Of a stretch of DNA of 46,633 nucleotides, positions 17,739 through 24,891 are shown piece after piece (position 1 is the stretch's first letter; each line of letters starts with the position of its first letter). Below the pieces are notes generated by a model that was given only the letters and a program-made list of their open reading frames with translations, made no database searches and had not been told where the DNA came from. Both the position numbers and the translations under genes were made by a program. This DNA is from Candidatus Gallimonas caecicola (lineage in GTDB: Bacteria > Bacillota > Clostridia > Christensenellales > Borkfalkiaceae), in NCBI GenBank assembly GCA_904394195.1, contig CAJFNH010000001.1:1-46633 (forward strand). Direction: 5' to 3'.

Positions 17739-17948
17739 TCAATAGTCGGAAAGTCCCAACAGATAGTCAGTCGTCACGCCGTAGTACTTCGCAATGTCCG
17801 CAAGCAGAGACGGGGGAGGCTCGCGCTGCGCCTTTTCATAGTGCAGGTAGGTGACGCTGCTCATCCCCGGCGCCCCGGCGGTCTGTTTTTGCGTCATCCC
17901 GCGCTCGCAGCGCAGTTTCTTCGGCTGTTTTCCCAAGGGTATTTCCAT
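17739..17948 (-). CDS. Small XRE-type helix-turn-helix regulator
   Basis: 69-aa protein made almost only of a Cro/CI-type DNA-binding domain: LRCERGMTQKQTA, then SSVTYLHYEKAQREPPPSLL (recognition region) and IAKYYGVTTDYLLGLSDY, the common end of the domain. No second domain is present, so it probably acts as a simple repressor. It is divergent from the DUF975 gene; dyad sequences in the shared 92-nt region make control of that gene, and of itself, likely. The Shine-Dalgarno sequence is weak. The loop residues PGMSS replace the more usual LGVSQ. Confidence 0.85.
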   Translation of the reverse strand: MEIPLGKQPKKLRCERGMTQKQTAGAPGMSSVTYLHYEKAQREPPPSLLADIAKYYGVTTDYLLGLSDY

Positions 17949-17967
17949 GATTTTCCATTTCTGCCTC

Positions 17968-17996
17968 TTGACACGTTATCGTCCTGGTGGTATAAT
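17968..17996 (+). promoter_or_regulatory. Consensus promoter of the DUF975 gene
   Basis: TTGACA (17968-17973), exactly 17 nt, TATAAT (17991-17996): a perfect consensus. The predicted +1 is about 18003. Such a strong promoter for a small membrane protein would fit one normally held off by a repressor. Confidence 0.9.
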
Positions 17997-18004
17997 CAGC
18001 GTAT

Positions 18005-18023
18005 AACTACCGTTCTGGTAGTT
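18005..18023 (+). promoter_or_regulatory. Probable XRE operator at the start site
   Basis: Inverted repeat AACTACC-GTTCT-GGTAGTT lying on the predicted +1 region. A degenerate copy of its right half (GTCCTGGTGGTAT, 17981-17993) overlaps the -10 box, so two sites about 30 nt apart may be bound together. Binding by the adjacent XRE protein is inferred from position. Confidence 0.6.
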
Positions 18024-18040
18024 TGCCGGGGAGAGAGAGG

Positions 18041-18691
18041 GTGGAAAAATACGCCAAAGATTTCAGGCGCGCGGCGTGGGAGGATATGCGCGGCAGGTGG
18101 GGGACGATGGCGCTCATCACCTTTGTAGGCGCGCTCATCACGGGGGCGTGCGGCATCCTTTCCTATATCTATATCGACGATTATCTGGGTATTCTCGGGG
18201 TCATCGCGCTTTTTCTCATCGGCGGCGCGCTGGCGCTGGGTATGGCGACGGCAGTGCTCACGACGGCGCGCAGGGGCGAGCCGAAAGTGGGGATGCTTTT
18301 TTCGGGATTTCGCCGCTTCGGCGCTTCGCTGGCGCTCTATCTTCTCATCGGCATTTTCACCTTTTTGTGGTCGCTGCTGCTCATTATCCCGGGCATCGTC
18401 AAGGCATACTCCTACTCCATGAGCTATTTCATCCTTGCGGACTATCCCGAATTGTCCGCCAACGACGCGCGCAAGGAGTCGATGAGGATCATGAGCGGCT
18501 ACAAGTGGCGGCTGTTCTGCCTGGACTTCAGCTTTGTAGGCTGGTACCTTCTGTGCATCCTGACGCTGGGCATCCTCACATTCTGGATCGCGCCCTATCA
18601 GCAGACGGCGAGGGCAAAGTTCTATCAGGAACTCATCGGCGACGTGCATGTGCGCGCGACGCCCGCCGACGGCGTGGCAAAAACGGTTTGA
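18041..18691 (+). CDS. DUF975-family integral membrane protein
   Basis: 216 aa with about four to five hydrophobic segments. The conserved DUF975 core is clear: IIPGIVKAYSYSMSYFILAD, then ELSANDARKESMRIM, GYKWRLFCLDFSFVGWYLL, and the last helix with LGILTFWIAPYQQTA. The function of this family is not known; members are common in Clostridia and lactic acid bacteria. The GTG at 18041 follows the purine-rich GGGGAGAGAGAGG Shine-Dalgarno region, which I prefer to the upstream TTG at 18023 that lies inside the operator. Confidence 0.85.
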   Translation: MEKYAKDFRRAAWEDMRGRWGTMALITFVGALITGACGILSYIYIDDYLGILGVIALFLIGGALALGMATAVLTTARRGEPKVGMLFSGFRRFGASLALYLLIGIFTFLWSLLLIIPGIVKAYSYSMSYFILADYPELSANDARKESMRIMSGYKWRLFCLDFSFVGWYLLCILTLGILTFWIAPYQQTARAKFYQELIGDVHVRATPADGVAKTV

Positions 18692-18714
18692 AAGGGGAGC
18701 TTCGGCTCCCTTTT
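18691..18714 (+). terminator. Intrinsic terminator after the DUF975 gene
   Basis: AAAGGGGAGC-TTCG-GCTCCCTTTTT: six G-C-rich pairs extended by G-T and A-T pairs, a stable UUCG tetraloop and a U-tract. It overlaps the last stop base. Confidence 0.9.
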
Positions 18715-18748
18715 TCCTGTTCATGGGATACAAATCGGGGCAAACGGG

Positions 18749-18777
18749 TTTACTTTCCCCGCAAGTTGTGTTATAAT
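18749..18777 (+). promoter_or_regulatory. Promoter of ruvX (likely leaderless)
   Basis: TTTACT (18749-18754), 17 nt, TATAAT (18772-18777). The -10 box ends 6 nt before the ruvX ATG, so the predicted +1 is the A of the start codon. No Shine-Dalgarno sequence lies between. Confidence 0.8.
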
Positions 18778-18783
18778 CAAAGC

Positions 18784-19221
18784 ATGACAGAACAGCTTGC
18801 CGCATTCGACGTCGGCGATAAGCGCGTCGGCGTTGCGTTCAGCGACCCGTTCGGCGATTACGCCATCCCCTCCGACACCTATTTTCGCACGGGCGATTTT
18901 TCGGCCGATATCGGGGCGCTTGTCGGGCTCGTGCGCGCGCGGGGCGTATCTACCGTGGTCGTGGGTCTTCCCCTCAACGAGGACGGCTCCGAGAGCGTAC
19001 AGAGCGAAAAGACGCGCCGCTTTGCTGCCGCGCTCGAAGGGAAGGGACTGAAGGTGCTGCTTGAGGACGAGCGCTTTACGACCCGCGCCGCCCGCGCCGA
19101 CCTTCTGGAAATGGGCGTTTCGCAGAAAAAGGATAAGCGCAAGAAGCAGGTGGATTCCATCGCCGCGGCGTACATCCTGGAGAGCTGTCTTGCCAAGATC
19201 AGAAAAGGAGAACGTCAATGA
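18784..19221 (+). CDS. ruvX: Putative Holliday-junction resolvase / pre-16S nuclease YqgF
   Basis: 145-aa RNase-H-fold nuclease of the YqgF/RuvX family, linked to 16S rRNA 5' maturation and proposed as a Holliday-junction resolvase. It starts LAAFDVGDKRVGVAFSDPF with the first acidic residue at D9; further blocks are VVVGLPLNEDGS, LLEDERFTTRAA and KKQVDSIAAAYIL. The motif position leaves almost no room for another start, so the ATG is firm although no ribosome-binding site precedes it. It overlaps the following DUF1292 gene by 4 nt (ATGA). The ruvX-DUF1292-fur order is common in Clostridia. Confidence 0.93.
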   Translation: MTEQLAAFDVGDKRVGVAFSDPFGDYAIPSDTYFRTGDFSADIGALVGLVRARGVSTVVVGLPLNEDGSESVQSEKTRRFAAALEGKGLKVLLEDERFTTRAARADLLEMGVSQKKDKRKKQVDSIAAAYILESCLAKIRKGERQ

Positions 19222-19559
19222 AAGAGGAACGCAACGACTATACCGAGGACGAGAACATTGTCGAACTTGTGGACGATGAGGGCAACGCCTTCCGTTTCGA
19301 GCACCTGATGACCTTTGAATATAAAAATCAATGGTACGTTGCGCTTACCGAGATCAAGGAAGCCGCCGAGGAGACGGAGGACGACGAGGAGGACGCGGAG
19401 GAGGTCGCTATCTACCGCCTGGAAGGGGATGAGGAGAACGAGAGGCTCGTGCAGCTCGAGGACGACGAACTGGACGAGGTGTTCGCCGAGTTCTGCGCGC
19501 AATACGAGGACTTCGAGGACGCCGACGAGGCGGCACAGCTGGACGGAGCCGAAGAATAA
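19218..19559 (+). CDS. DUF1292 family protein (YrzB-like)
   Basis: 113-aa, very acidic protein of unknown function. The DUF1292 pattern is visible: NIVELVDDEGNAFRFEHLMT, YKNQWYVALTEI, a Glu/Asp-rich linker, then VAIYRLEGDEENERLVQLED and DELDEVFAEF. Its strong link to ruvX, also seen in other Clostridia and Bacilli, suggests a shared housekeeping role. Two more distant relatives lie at 33090 and 33451 behind ilvD. Confidence 0.88.
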   Translation: MKEERNDYTEDENIVELVDDEGNAFRFEHLMTFEYKNQWYVALTEIKEAAEETEDDEEDAEEVAIYRLEGDEENERLVQLEDDELDEVFAEFCAQYEDFEDADEAAQLDGAEE

Positions 19560-19622
19560 AGGGCATTGCCCGGCGTTGCCGTCCGATTGTCGTCGGGAAA
19601 TATTTGTCTGAAAAATTTTTGC

Positions 19623-19649
19623 GGGAAGGCTTGACAGCCTTCCCTTTTT
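19623..19649 (+). terminator. Terminator of ruvX-DUF1292 with the perR -35 box in its loop
   Basis: GGGAAGGC (19623-19630), loop TTGACA (19631-19636), GCCTTCCC (19637-19644), five T's. The loop is exactly the -35 hexamer of the next promoter. Confidence 0.9.
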
Positions 19650-19684
19650 ATGATATACTCTTATCAGGATTAAATCTTGATAAG
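19631..19684 (+). promoter_or_regulatory. perR promoter and 25-bp palindromic operator
   Basis: TTGACA (19631-19636), 17 nt, TATACT (19654-19659). Directly after the -10 box comes a 25-bp near-perfect palindrome (19660-19684) with outer arms CTTATCA and TGATAAG; only one inner base pair breaks the symmetry. It covers the predicted start site and part of the AAGGAG ribosome-binding site. AT-rich TTATCA half-sites resemble Fur/PerR boxes, so self-repression of the perR-rubrerythrin unit is likely. Confidence 0.8.
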
Positions 19685-19695
19685 GAGCAAAGGGC

Positions 19696-20109
19696 ATGGC
19701 GGGAGCGCCGCGCAATACCAGACAAAAACAGGCGGTGTATGACGCGCTCCTGCACCTTGACCATCCCACGGCGACGCAGGTGTATGAGTACGTTCATACC
19801 ACGCATCCGACGCTCTCGCGCGGAACGGTGTTCCGCGTGTTGGGCGCCTTTGCGGCGGGCGGACAGGTGCGCCGCGTCACGCTGGAGGGCAGCGATGCGC
19901 GCTTCGATCACACGCTTGCGCCCCACGCGCACGGCAGGTGCCGTGTCTGCGGGCGGGTGTGCGATATTTTTCTGCCCGACTACGCCTCCATTGCGCGCGG
20001 CGCCATATGCGGCGGATTTCATATCGACGGGTGCGAGGTGGAGTTTACGGGCGTGTGCGATGCCTGCGATCGGAAACAAATGCGCGAAAGCGCAGAAAAA
20101 GAAGGATAA
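19696..20109 (+). CDS. Fur-family regulator, probably PerR (peroxide sensor)
   Basis: 137-aa DNA-binding metalloregulator. The N-terminal winged helix spans about residues 7-62; the C-terminal metal-binding part has the HAHGRC signature. The structural zinc cysteines are C82/C85 (CRVC) and C121/C124 (CDAC). Candidate regulatory-site ligands are D71, H77, H79 and D90, the pattern expected for PerR or Fur. I favour PerR because rubrerythrin, a peroxide reductase, follows after 13 nt in the same unit. Iron-responsive Fur cannot be excluded. The Shine-Dalgarno AAGGAG is shared with the operator palindrome. Confidence 0.85.
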   Translation: MAGAPRNTRQKQAVYDALLHLDHPTATQVYEYVHTTHPTLSRGTVFRVLGAFAAGGQVRRVTLEGSDARFDHTLAPHAHGRCRVCGRVCDIFLPDYASIARGAICGGFHIDGCEVEFTGVCDACDRKQMRESAEKEG

Positions 20110-20122
20110 AGGAGAAGATATC

Positions 20123-20662
20123 ATGAAGGAACTCAAGGGAACAAAGACGTTGGAAAACCTGATGGCGGCATTCGCGGGCGAGAGCATGGCGACCAACAAG
20201 TACGCTTACTATGCTTCCAGGGCAAAGAAGGACGGCTATAACCAGATCGCCGCCATCTTCGAGGAGACGTCGGGCAACGAACGCGAGCACGCCAAAATGT
20301 GGTATAAGCTCATCATGGGCGGCATCGGCACCACGGCGGAAAATCTTGCGCTTGCGGCGCAGGGCGAAAACGACGAATGGACGGATATGTATCCCACCTT
20401 TGCAAAAGTCGCGCGCGAGGAGGGCTTCGAGGCGATCGCCGTCATGTTCGAGAAGGTCGCTTCCGTCGAAAAGGAGCATGAGGCGCGCTATCGCAAGCTT
20501 ATCGAGAACGTCGAGGCGGGCAGAGTGTTCGTCAAGGACGGCGAGGTGTACTGGCAGTGCCTGAACTGCGGCGCCATCGTCAAGGCGAGCGAGGCGCCCG
20601 AGGTGTGCCCCGTCTGCGCGCATCCGCAGGCATATTTCCAGGTCAAGCCCGAAAATTATTGA
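20123..20662 (+). CDS. rbr: Rubrerythrin
   Basis: 179-aa cytoplasmic diiron/rubredoxin protein that reduces hydrogen peroxide in anaerobes. The ferritin-like four-helix part supplies E20, E53xxH56, and E116xxH119 (family pattern); the C-terminal rubredoxin domain holds C146/C149 and C162/C165. The Shine-Dalgarno AAAGGAG sits 8 nt before the ATG. The last gene of the PerR-controlled unit; no T-rich hairpin follows before the leuA promoter. Confidence 0.95.
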   Translation: MKELKGTKTLENLMAAFAGESMATNKYAYYASRAKKDGYNQIAAIFEETSGNEREHAKMWYKLIMGGIGTTAENLALAAQGENDEWTDMYPTFAKVAREEGFEAIAVMFEKVASVEKEHEARYRKLIENVEAGRVFVKDGEVYWQCLNCGAIVKASEAPEVCPVCAHPQAYFQVKPENY

Positions 20663-20678
20663 TTTTTTCAAAAATCGC

Positions 20679-20707
20679 TTGCATTTCGGGCGGGCGTATG
20701 GTATGAT
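20679..20707 (+). promoter_or_regulatory. Promoter of the leuA T-box transcript
   Basis: TTGCAT (20679-20684), 17 nt, TATGAT (20702-20707); predicted +1 near 20714. Confidence 0.75.
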
Positions 20708-20713
20708 GGTAGT

Positions 20714-20963
20714 AAGATAACGCTGTGATGCGGAGCAGTAACCCGTTTTTTCTGCTTGCAGAGAGCCGTCGGCCGGTGCGAGACGGTGCAGGGATACGGA
20801 TGAACTCGCCGCGGAGCGGTCCTCCCGAATACAGTAAGGGGGAACGGGGTCCCGCCGTTACAAGGGAAGGGCATGTCAGTGCCCGGCAAGGGGCGGGGAG
20901 ACCCGCAAGAAGAGTGGTACCGCGCATGAACTGCGTCTCTTTATCAAAGAGGCGCGGTTTTTT
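20714..20963 (+). promoter_or_regulatory. T-box riboswitch, Leu (CUC) specifier, controlling leuA
   Basis: The universal T-box sequence AAGAGTGGTACCGCG is at 20910-20924 and is followed by a terminator: 10-bp stem 20933-20942/20946-20955, then GG and a run of six T's. In the Stem I region the specifier-loop pattern GAA-CTC-GCC places a Leu codon, CTC, at 20805-20807, matching the leuA gene downstream. Uncharged tRNA-Leu would pair with the specifier and the T-box bulge, favour the antiterminator and let leuA be transcribed. Full Stem I folding was not computed. Confidence 0.93.
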
Positions 20964-20991
20964 GTATATTCCGAAGAGAGGAGGAAGCAGT

Positions 20992-22656
20992 ATGGACGCG
21001 AAAAAGTACACGCGGCAGTTTATCCTGCCGGGCGAGCAGTGCATGGACTGGGCGAGCAAGACGATGGTGGAAAGGGCGCCCGTCTGGTGCAGCGTGGATC
21101 TGCGCGACGGCAATCAGGCGCTCGTGGAGCCCATGGGTCTGGAGACCAAGGTGGAATTTTTCAACTTGCTCGTGGAGATCGGCTTCAAGGAGATCGAGGT
21201 GGGTTTCCCCGCCGCGAGCGAGACGGAGTATGCCTTTCTGCGCGCGCTCATCGACCGCAAGCTCATCCCCGACGACGTGACCATCCAGGTGCTCACCCAG
21301 GCGCGCGAGCACATCATCAAAAAGACGTTCGAGGCCATCCGTGGCGCCAAAAACGTCATCGTGCACGTCTACAATTCCACCTCCGTCGCCCAGCGCGAGC
21401 AGGTGTTCCGCAAGAACAAAGAGGAGATCAAGAAGATCGCCGTGGACGGCGCGCGCCTTTTAAAGCAGCTCACCGACGAGGCAGGCGAAAAATATCGCTT
21501 TGAATATTCTCCCGAGAGTTTTACGGGCACCGAGCCCGAATATGCCCTGGAGGTGTGCAACGCCGTGCTCGACGTATGGCAGCCCGCCCGGGAGCGGAAG
21601 GCGATCGTCAACCTGCCCGCCACGGTGGAGAACGCCATGCCGCACGTCTATGCGCAGCAGGTGGAATATCTGCACAAACATCTGAAGTATCGCGAGAACG
21701 TGGTCATCTCGCTGCATCCGCACAATGACCGCGGGTGCGGTGTCGCCTCGGCGGAATTCGGCCTGCTTGCGGGGGCGGACAGGGTGGAGGGCACCCTGTT
21801 CGGCAACGGCGAACGCACGGGCAACTGCGATATCGTCACGCTCGCCATGAACATGTACTCGCAGGGCGTCGACCCCGGGCTGGACTTTTCCAATATGCCC
21901 TATGTCGCCGCGCTCTATCAGAGCTATACCGGCATGCGCATCTCGCCCCGCCAGCCCTATGCGGGCGAGCTGGTGTTTGCGGCGTTCTCCGGCTCTCACC
22001 AGGACGCCATCGCCAAGGGCATGCGCTTCCGCGAGGAAACAAAGCGCACCGTGTGGGACGTTCCCTACCTTCCCATCGACCCCAAGGACGTGGGCAGGGA
22101 GTACGATTCGGACGTCATCCGCATCAATTCGCAGTCGGGCAAGGGCGGCGTGGGGTATATCCTCGAGCATGCCTACGGCCTCAAGCTGCCCGCCCGCATG
22201 AAGGAGGCGGTCAGCTACGCCGTCAAGCATGAATCGGACGTGCTGCACAAGGAGCTCAAGGCGGAGGAGATCTTCGGCGTGTTCCAGCAGCGCTTCCTCT
22301 CTCCGCGCGGGCGTTTTTCGCTGGGACAGGTGCATTACCGCCAGGAAAACGGCATCACGGCGATCGTCGAGGTCGTGGAAGGGGACGCGCGCACCCAAGT
22401 GGAGGCGACGGGCAACGGGCGGCTGGACGCCGTATCCAATGCCCTGAAAAAATACTTCGGCGTGCAGTACGACCTGACGGGTTACGAACAGCACGCGCTC
22501 TCCTCCGGCTCCTTCGCGCAGGCGATCTCCTACCTCGGCGTCGAGGCGAAAGAGCATATCTATTGGGGCGCCGGGGAAAATTCGGACATCACCATCGCGT
22601 CCGTGCAGGCGCTCGTTTCGGCGCTCAATAACCTTCTGGAAGCAAAAGACGCATGA
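20992..22656 (+). CDS. leuA: 2-isopropylmalate synthase, long type
   Basis: First committed step of leucine synthesis: acetyl-CoA + 2-oxoisovalerate. 554 aa, matching the long LeuA form (type 2). The HMGL-like TIM barrel begins near residue 30 with WCSVDLRDGNQALVEPM; the metal-site block SLHPHNDRGCGVASAEFG and the ERTGNCD segment are present. The C-terminal regulatory LeuA dimer domain, which senses leucine, is complete. The Shine-Dalgarno GAGGAGG is strong. Expression is controlled by the T-box, while leuC-D-B are elsewhere in the window on the other strand. It overlaps queH by 4 nt. Confidence 0.95.
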   Translation: MDAKKYTRQFILPGEQCMDWASKTMVERAPVWCSVDLRDGNQALVEPMGLETKVEFFNLLVEIGFKEIEVGFPAASETEYAFLRALIDRKLIPDDVTIQVLTQAREHIIKKTFEAIRGAKNVIVHVYNSTSVAQREQVFRKNKEEIKKIAVDGARLLKQLTDEAGEKYRFEYSPESFTGTEPEYALEVCNAVLDVWQPARERKAIVNLPATVENAMPHVYAQQVEYLHKHLKYRENVVISLHPHNDRGCGVASAEFGLLAGADRVEGTLFGNGERTGNCDIVTLAMNMYSQGVDPGLDFSNMPYVAALYQSYTGMRISPRQPYAGELVFAAFSGSHQDAIAKGMRFREETKRTVWDVPYLPIDPKDVGREYDSDVIRINSQSGKGGVGYILEHAYGLKLPARMKEAVSYAVKHESDVLHKELKAEEIFGVFQQRFLSPRGRFSLGQVHYRQENGITAIVEVVEGDARTQVEATGNGRLDAVSNALKKYFGVQYDLTGYEQHALSSGSFAQAISYLGVEAKEHIYWGAGENSDITIASVQALVSALNNLLEAKDA

Positions 22657-23258
22657 ACTCCGTCAATTACGATGCCGTCATGCAGAAAATGCTGCAGGAC
22701 ATGCAGGGCAAACGTCTGTTGCTGCACGTCTGCTGCGCCCCCTGCGCTTCCTATTGCCTGACGCAGACGGCGCCCGCGGTAAATGTGACTGCTTTTTTCT
22801 ACAACCCGAACATGGACAGTGCGCAGGAGTACGAAAAACGGCTTGCCGAGCTTGTGCGCCTGACGCAGACGACGGCTTGGGCGGATGTTCTGGAGACCGG
22901 CTACCGCGCGCAGGATTTTGCAGCCGTCGCGGCGGGATATGAAGGGGAAAAAGAGGGCGGCGCTCGCTGCGAACGGTGCTTCCGGCTCCGCCTTCTGGAA
23001 ACGGCAAGACAGGCGAAGGCGGGCGGCTTTGACTGTTTTGCTACCACGCTCACCGTCTCGCCCCTGAAGAACGCCGCGCGCATCAACCGCATCGGGTTTG
23101 AGGCGGCACAGGAATACGGCGTGCCATACCTGCCCACCGATTTCAAAAAGCGGGGCGGCTATCTTCAGTCCGTGCAGCTTTCGAAGGAGTACGGCCTGTA
23201 CCGCCAGAACTACTGCGGCTGCGTGTATTCCAGGCGGGAGAGAGAGCAACAAAAATAA
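22653..23258 (+). CDS. queH: Epoxyqueuosine reductase QueH
   Basis: 201-aa iron-sulphur enzyme for the last step of queuosine tRNA modification (DUF208 family, the non-homologous replacement of QueG). Conserved cysteines: HVCCAPC (C27, C28, C31), RCERC (C106, C109) and NYCGC (C188, C190). The gene overlaps leuA (ATGA). Its pathway partners queA and tgt are 20 kb away in this window. The coupling to leuA looks like chance operon membership, though it places a tRNA-modification gene under T-box control. Confidence 0.93.
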   Translation: MNSVNYDAVMQKMLQDMQGKRLLLHVCCAPCASYCLTQTAPAVNVTAFFYNPNMDSAQEYEKRLAELVRLTQTTAWADVLETGYRAQDFAAVAAGYEGEKEGGARCERCFRLRLLETARQAKAGGFDCFATTLTVSPLKNAARINRIGFEAAQEYGVPYLPTDFKKRGGYLQSVQLSKEYGLYRQNYCGCVYSRREREQQK

Positions 23259-23272
23259 GGAGACGACGCAAA

Positions 23273-23296
23273 GCGCCGCGGCATATGCCGCGGCGC
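23273..23296. terminator. 24-bp perfect palindrome between convergent genes
   Basis: GCGCCGCGGCAT and its complement, G+C-rich, without a T-run. A second imperfect hairpin (ATGCGC...GCGCAT) lies at about 23321-23351. Together they probably end queH (plus) and the flavodoxin gene (minus). Confidence 0.5.
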
Positions 23297-23373
23297 GCAC
23301 GTTTGCAGACGAAGAATACATGCGCAGCGCGGAATGTATCCGCGCCGCGCATTTGCGTGTACGTTTGCACATA

Positions 23374-23904
23374 TCAGGGTCTCTCCAGCCAGGCGAGCAG
23401 GGGGGCGAGGTATGCCTCGTCGGTAAAGTCGCAGCTCCTGCCGTAACATTCCATGAATGTGCGCATCCAGGGCTCTTCGTATTGCGAAGGGTCCTTTTTT
23501 GCAAGCATGCCGTGCAGCATGCCGCACAGCAGCTTATCCCCCGCCTTCAGATCTGCGCCCTTCCAGGCACCCTGTCCGTAAAAGAGGGGGAACTGCGCCA
23601 GCGTGCCCGACTGATCGTTCTTTTTCAGCGTTTCGAGCGTGCTCTCATTCGCAGGAGAGAGCCCCACGGCAAAGATTGCCGTCCGCTTTTTGCGCAGGGC
23701 GTCGGCATGCCGTTTCAAGAATTTCAGCCCGGCGATTTTTCCGACATACACGCCGCTGCACAGAACGACGCGATCGTATGCGGCAAGTTCCGCCGCCTTG
23801 ATGCCGGCTAGCGCGCAGAGGGAAAATCCCGTCTTTGCGGCAAGCATTTGCGCGTACTCTTTTGCCGCGCCGTATTTTGAGTGATATATGATGATGCCCC
23901 GCAT
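23374..23904 (-). CDS. Flavodoxin-domain protein
   Basis: 176 aa. The N-terminus MRGIIIYHSKYGAAKEYAQ fits the FMN phosphate loop of flavodoxins, and YDRVVLCSGVYVGKIAGLKFL fits the second FMN-contact region, as in HemG-like/flavodoxin_5 proteins. The partner is unknown; roles as a small electron carrier or menaquinone-linked oxidase are both possible. The Shine-Dalgarno AAAGGAG lies 10 nt before the ATG, 16 nt after the stop of the phospholipase-C-like gene, so both are probably one operon. Confidence 0.8.
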   Translation of the reverse strand: MRGIIIYHSKYGAAKEYAQMLAAKTGFSLCALAGIKAAELAAYDRVVLCSGVYVGKIAGLKFLKRHADALRKKRTAIFAVGLSPANESTLETLKKNDQSGTLAQFPLFYGQGAWKGADLKAGDKLLCGMLHGMLAKKDPSQYEEPWMRTFMECYGRSCDFTDEAYLAPLLAWLERP

Positions 23905-23920
23905 GCCGTATGTTCTCCTT

Positions 23921-24832
23921 TTATTTCCGATCTTGCGAAGGCTGCTGCGCTTTCATATGTTTTCCCGTCAGAAGGTGTCTGTCGAATTGCTCTTCGGGCA
24001 GCACGGCGCCGCCGACGGCGTCCCGGAAGAGCAGCATTTTATATGCGCTCTCCGAAACGGCGCGCTCGAACAGATCGTCTGCCGAGGCGACGGGCGGAAG
24101 GGCGGGGTCGGCATTTGCCGCCCGTTCAAACGCTTCGCCCGATAGAATGTGCCTGTCCGGCTCCTTTGCGGGATACAGGCAGGAGAGGGCGCGGATGTGA
24201 AAGAGCCTGTCAAAACGGCGCCAATGTTTTTGGGACGTATAGCATTTTTTGTGGAAAAAGGCAAGATACCATGCAAAATTATCGATGCCGCCGTAGAGCG
24301 TTTTTTCGTCCATCGGCGTCCTGCCCAGCGCGCTCGAAGCGCTTCTCCACAGCGCAAGGAGGGCACCGTTTTTGCACGCTTTCACGTCGGGATAGGGATA
24401 GTGCTCCGCCTCGCGGCCGCGCAGTTTGCGCGCGAAGTAGACGTCCCAGTCGTTCTCCATGCGCTGGTGTTCGCGCTTTTTCAAAGCGTTCTGCTCGAGA
24501 TAGCGGTAGACGAAGGGATGAAAGGCGACGTCCGCGCAATAGTGCGTGACGTAGCCCAGGCAGTATGCCTCGGCAACGGTGCGCTCTTGTCCCGAAAGGG
24601 TGAGGAGCGCCTTTGCAAAGGCGCAGAACAGCTCATACACGGCATTGCGGTGCAGGTATTTTCCGAAGTTGCCCTCCTGTTTGTTCGCTTTTTTTGCGAA
24701 GAAAAACATGTCGGGGCCCTGCGCGCCCAGAAAGTACGCTTCGGGCGCTTCGGAAATAAGGGTCTGCAGTTGTTCGGGAAGGCGCTTTGCCGCCTCTTCG
24801 GCGATGAGCGCGTGGGTGATGGAAGATGGCAT
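23921..24832 (-). CDS. Zinc-dependent phospholipase C-like protein
   Basis: 303 aa, of the zinc-dependent phospholipase C/S1-P1-nuclease-like group. Seen: ITHALIAEEAAKRL, FLGAQGPDMFFF (a GxxxPD metal site), and GYVTHYCADVAFHPFVY with two histidines and an Asp able to bind zinc. There is no signal peptide, unlike secreted clostridial alpha-toxins, so it is likely cytoplasmic and not a toxin. The function of these intracellular members is unknown. No clear Shine-Dalgarno sequence: TAAGAT ends 6 nt before the ATG, the same spacing as in the likely leaderless genes, but without a good -35. Confidence 0.8.
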   Translation of the reverse strand: MPSSITHALIAEEAAKRLPEQLQTLISEAPEAYFLGAQGPDMFFFAKKANKQEGNFGKYLHRNAVYELFCAFAKALLTLSGQERTVAEAYCLGYVTHYCADVAFHPFVYRYLEQNALKKREHQRMENDWDVYFARKLRGREAEHYPYPDVKACKNGALLALWRSASSALGRTPMDEKTLYGGIDNFAWYLAFFHKKCYTSQKHWRRFDRLFHIRALSCLYPAKEPDRHILSGEAFERAANADPALPPVASADDLFERAVSESAYKMLLFRDAVGGAVLPEEQFDRHLLTGKHMKAQQPSQDRK

Positions 24833-24891
24833 ATGTCTATCTTATGTTGTTGATTTTCCGCACGTTCATGCGTTTTGCGCGGTGGCGTTTT

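Noticed and set aside
16734..18128. 464-codon plus-strand frame over mutY and beyond
   Set aside because: Frame-shifted shadow of mutY with Arg/Gly-rich sequence; it also runs through the mutY terminator and the minus-strand XRE gene.
23921..24832. Secreted phospholipase C toxin
   Set aside because: Although the zinc-site motifs are of that family, there is no signal peptide and no C-terminal lipid-binding domain; cytoplasmic relatives of unknown role are common.
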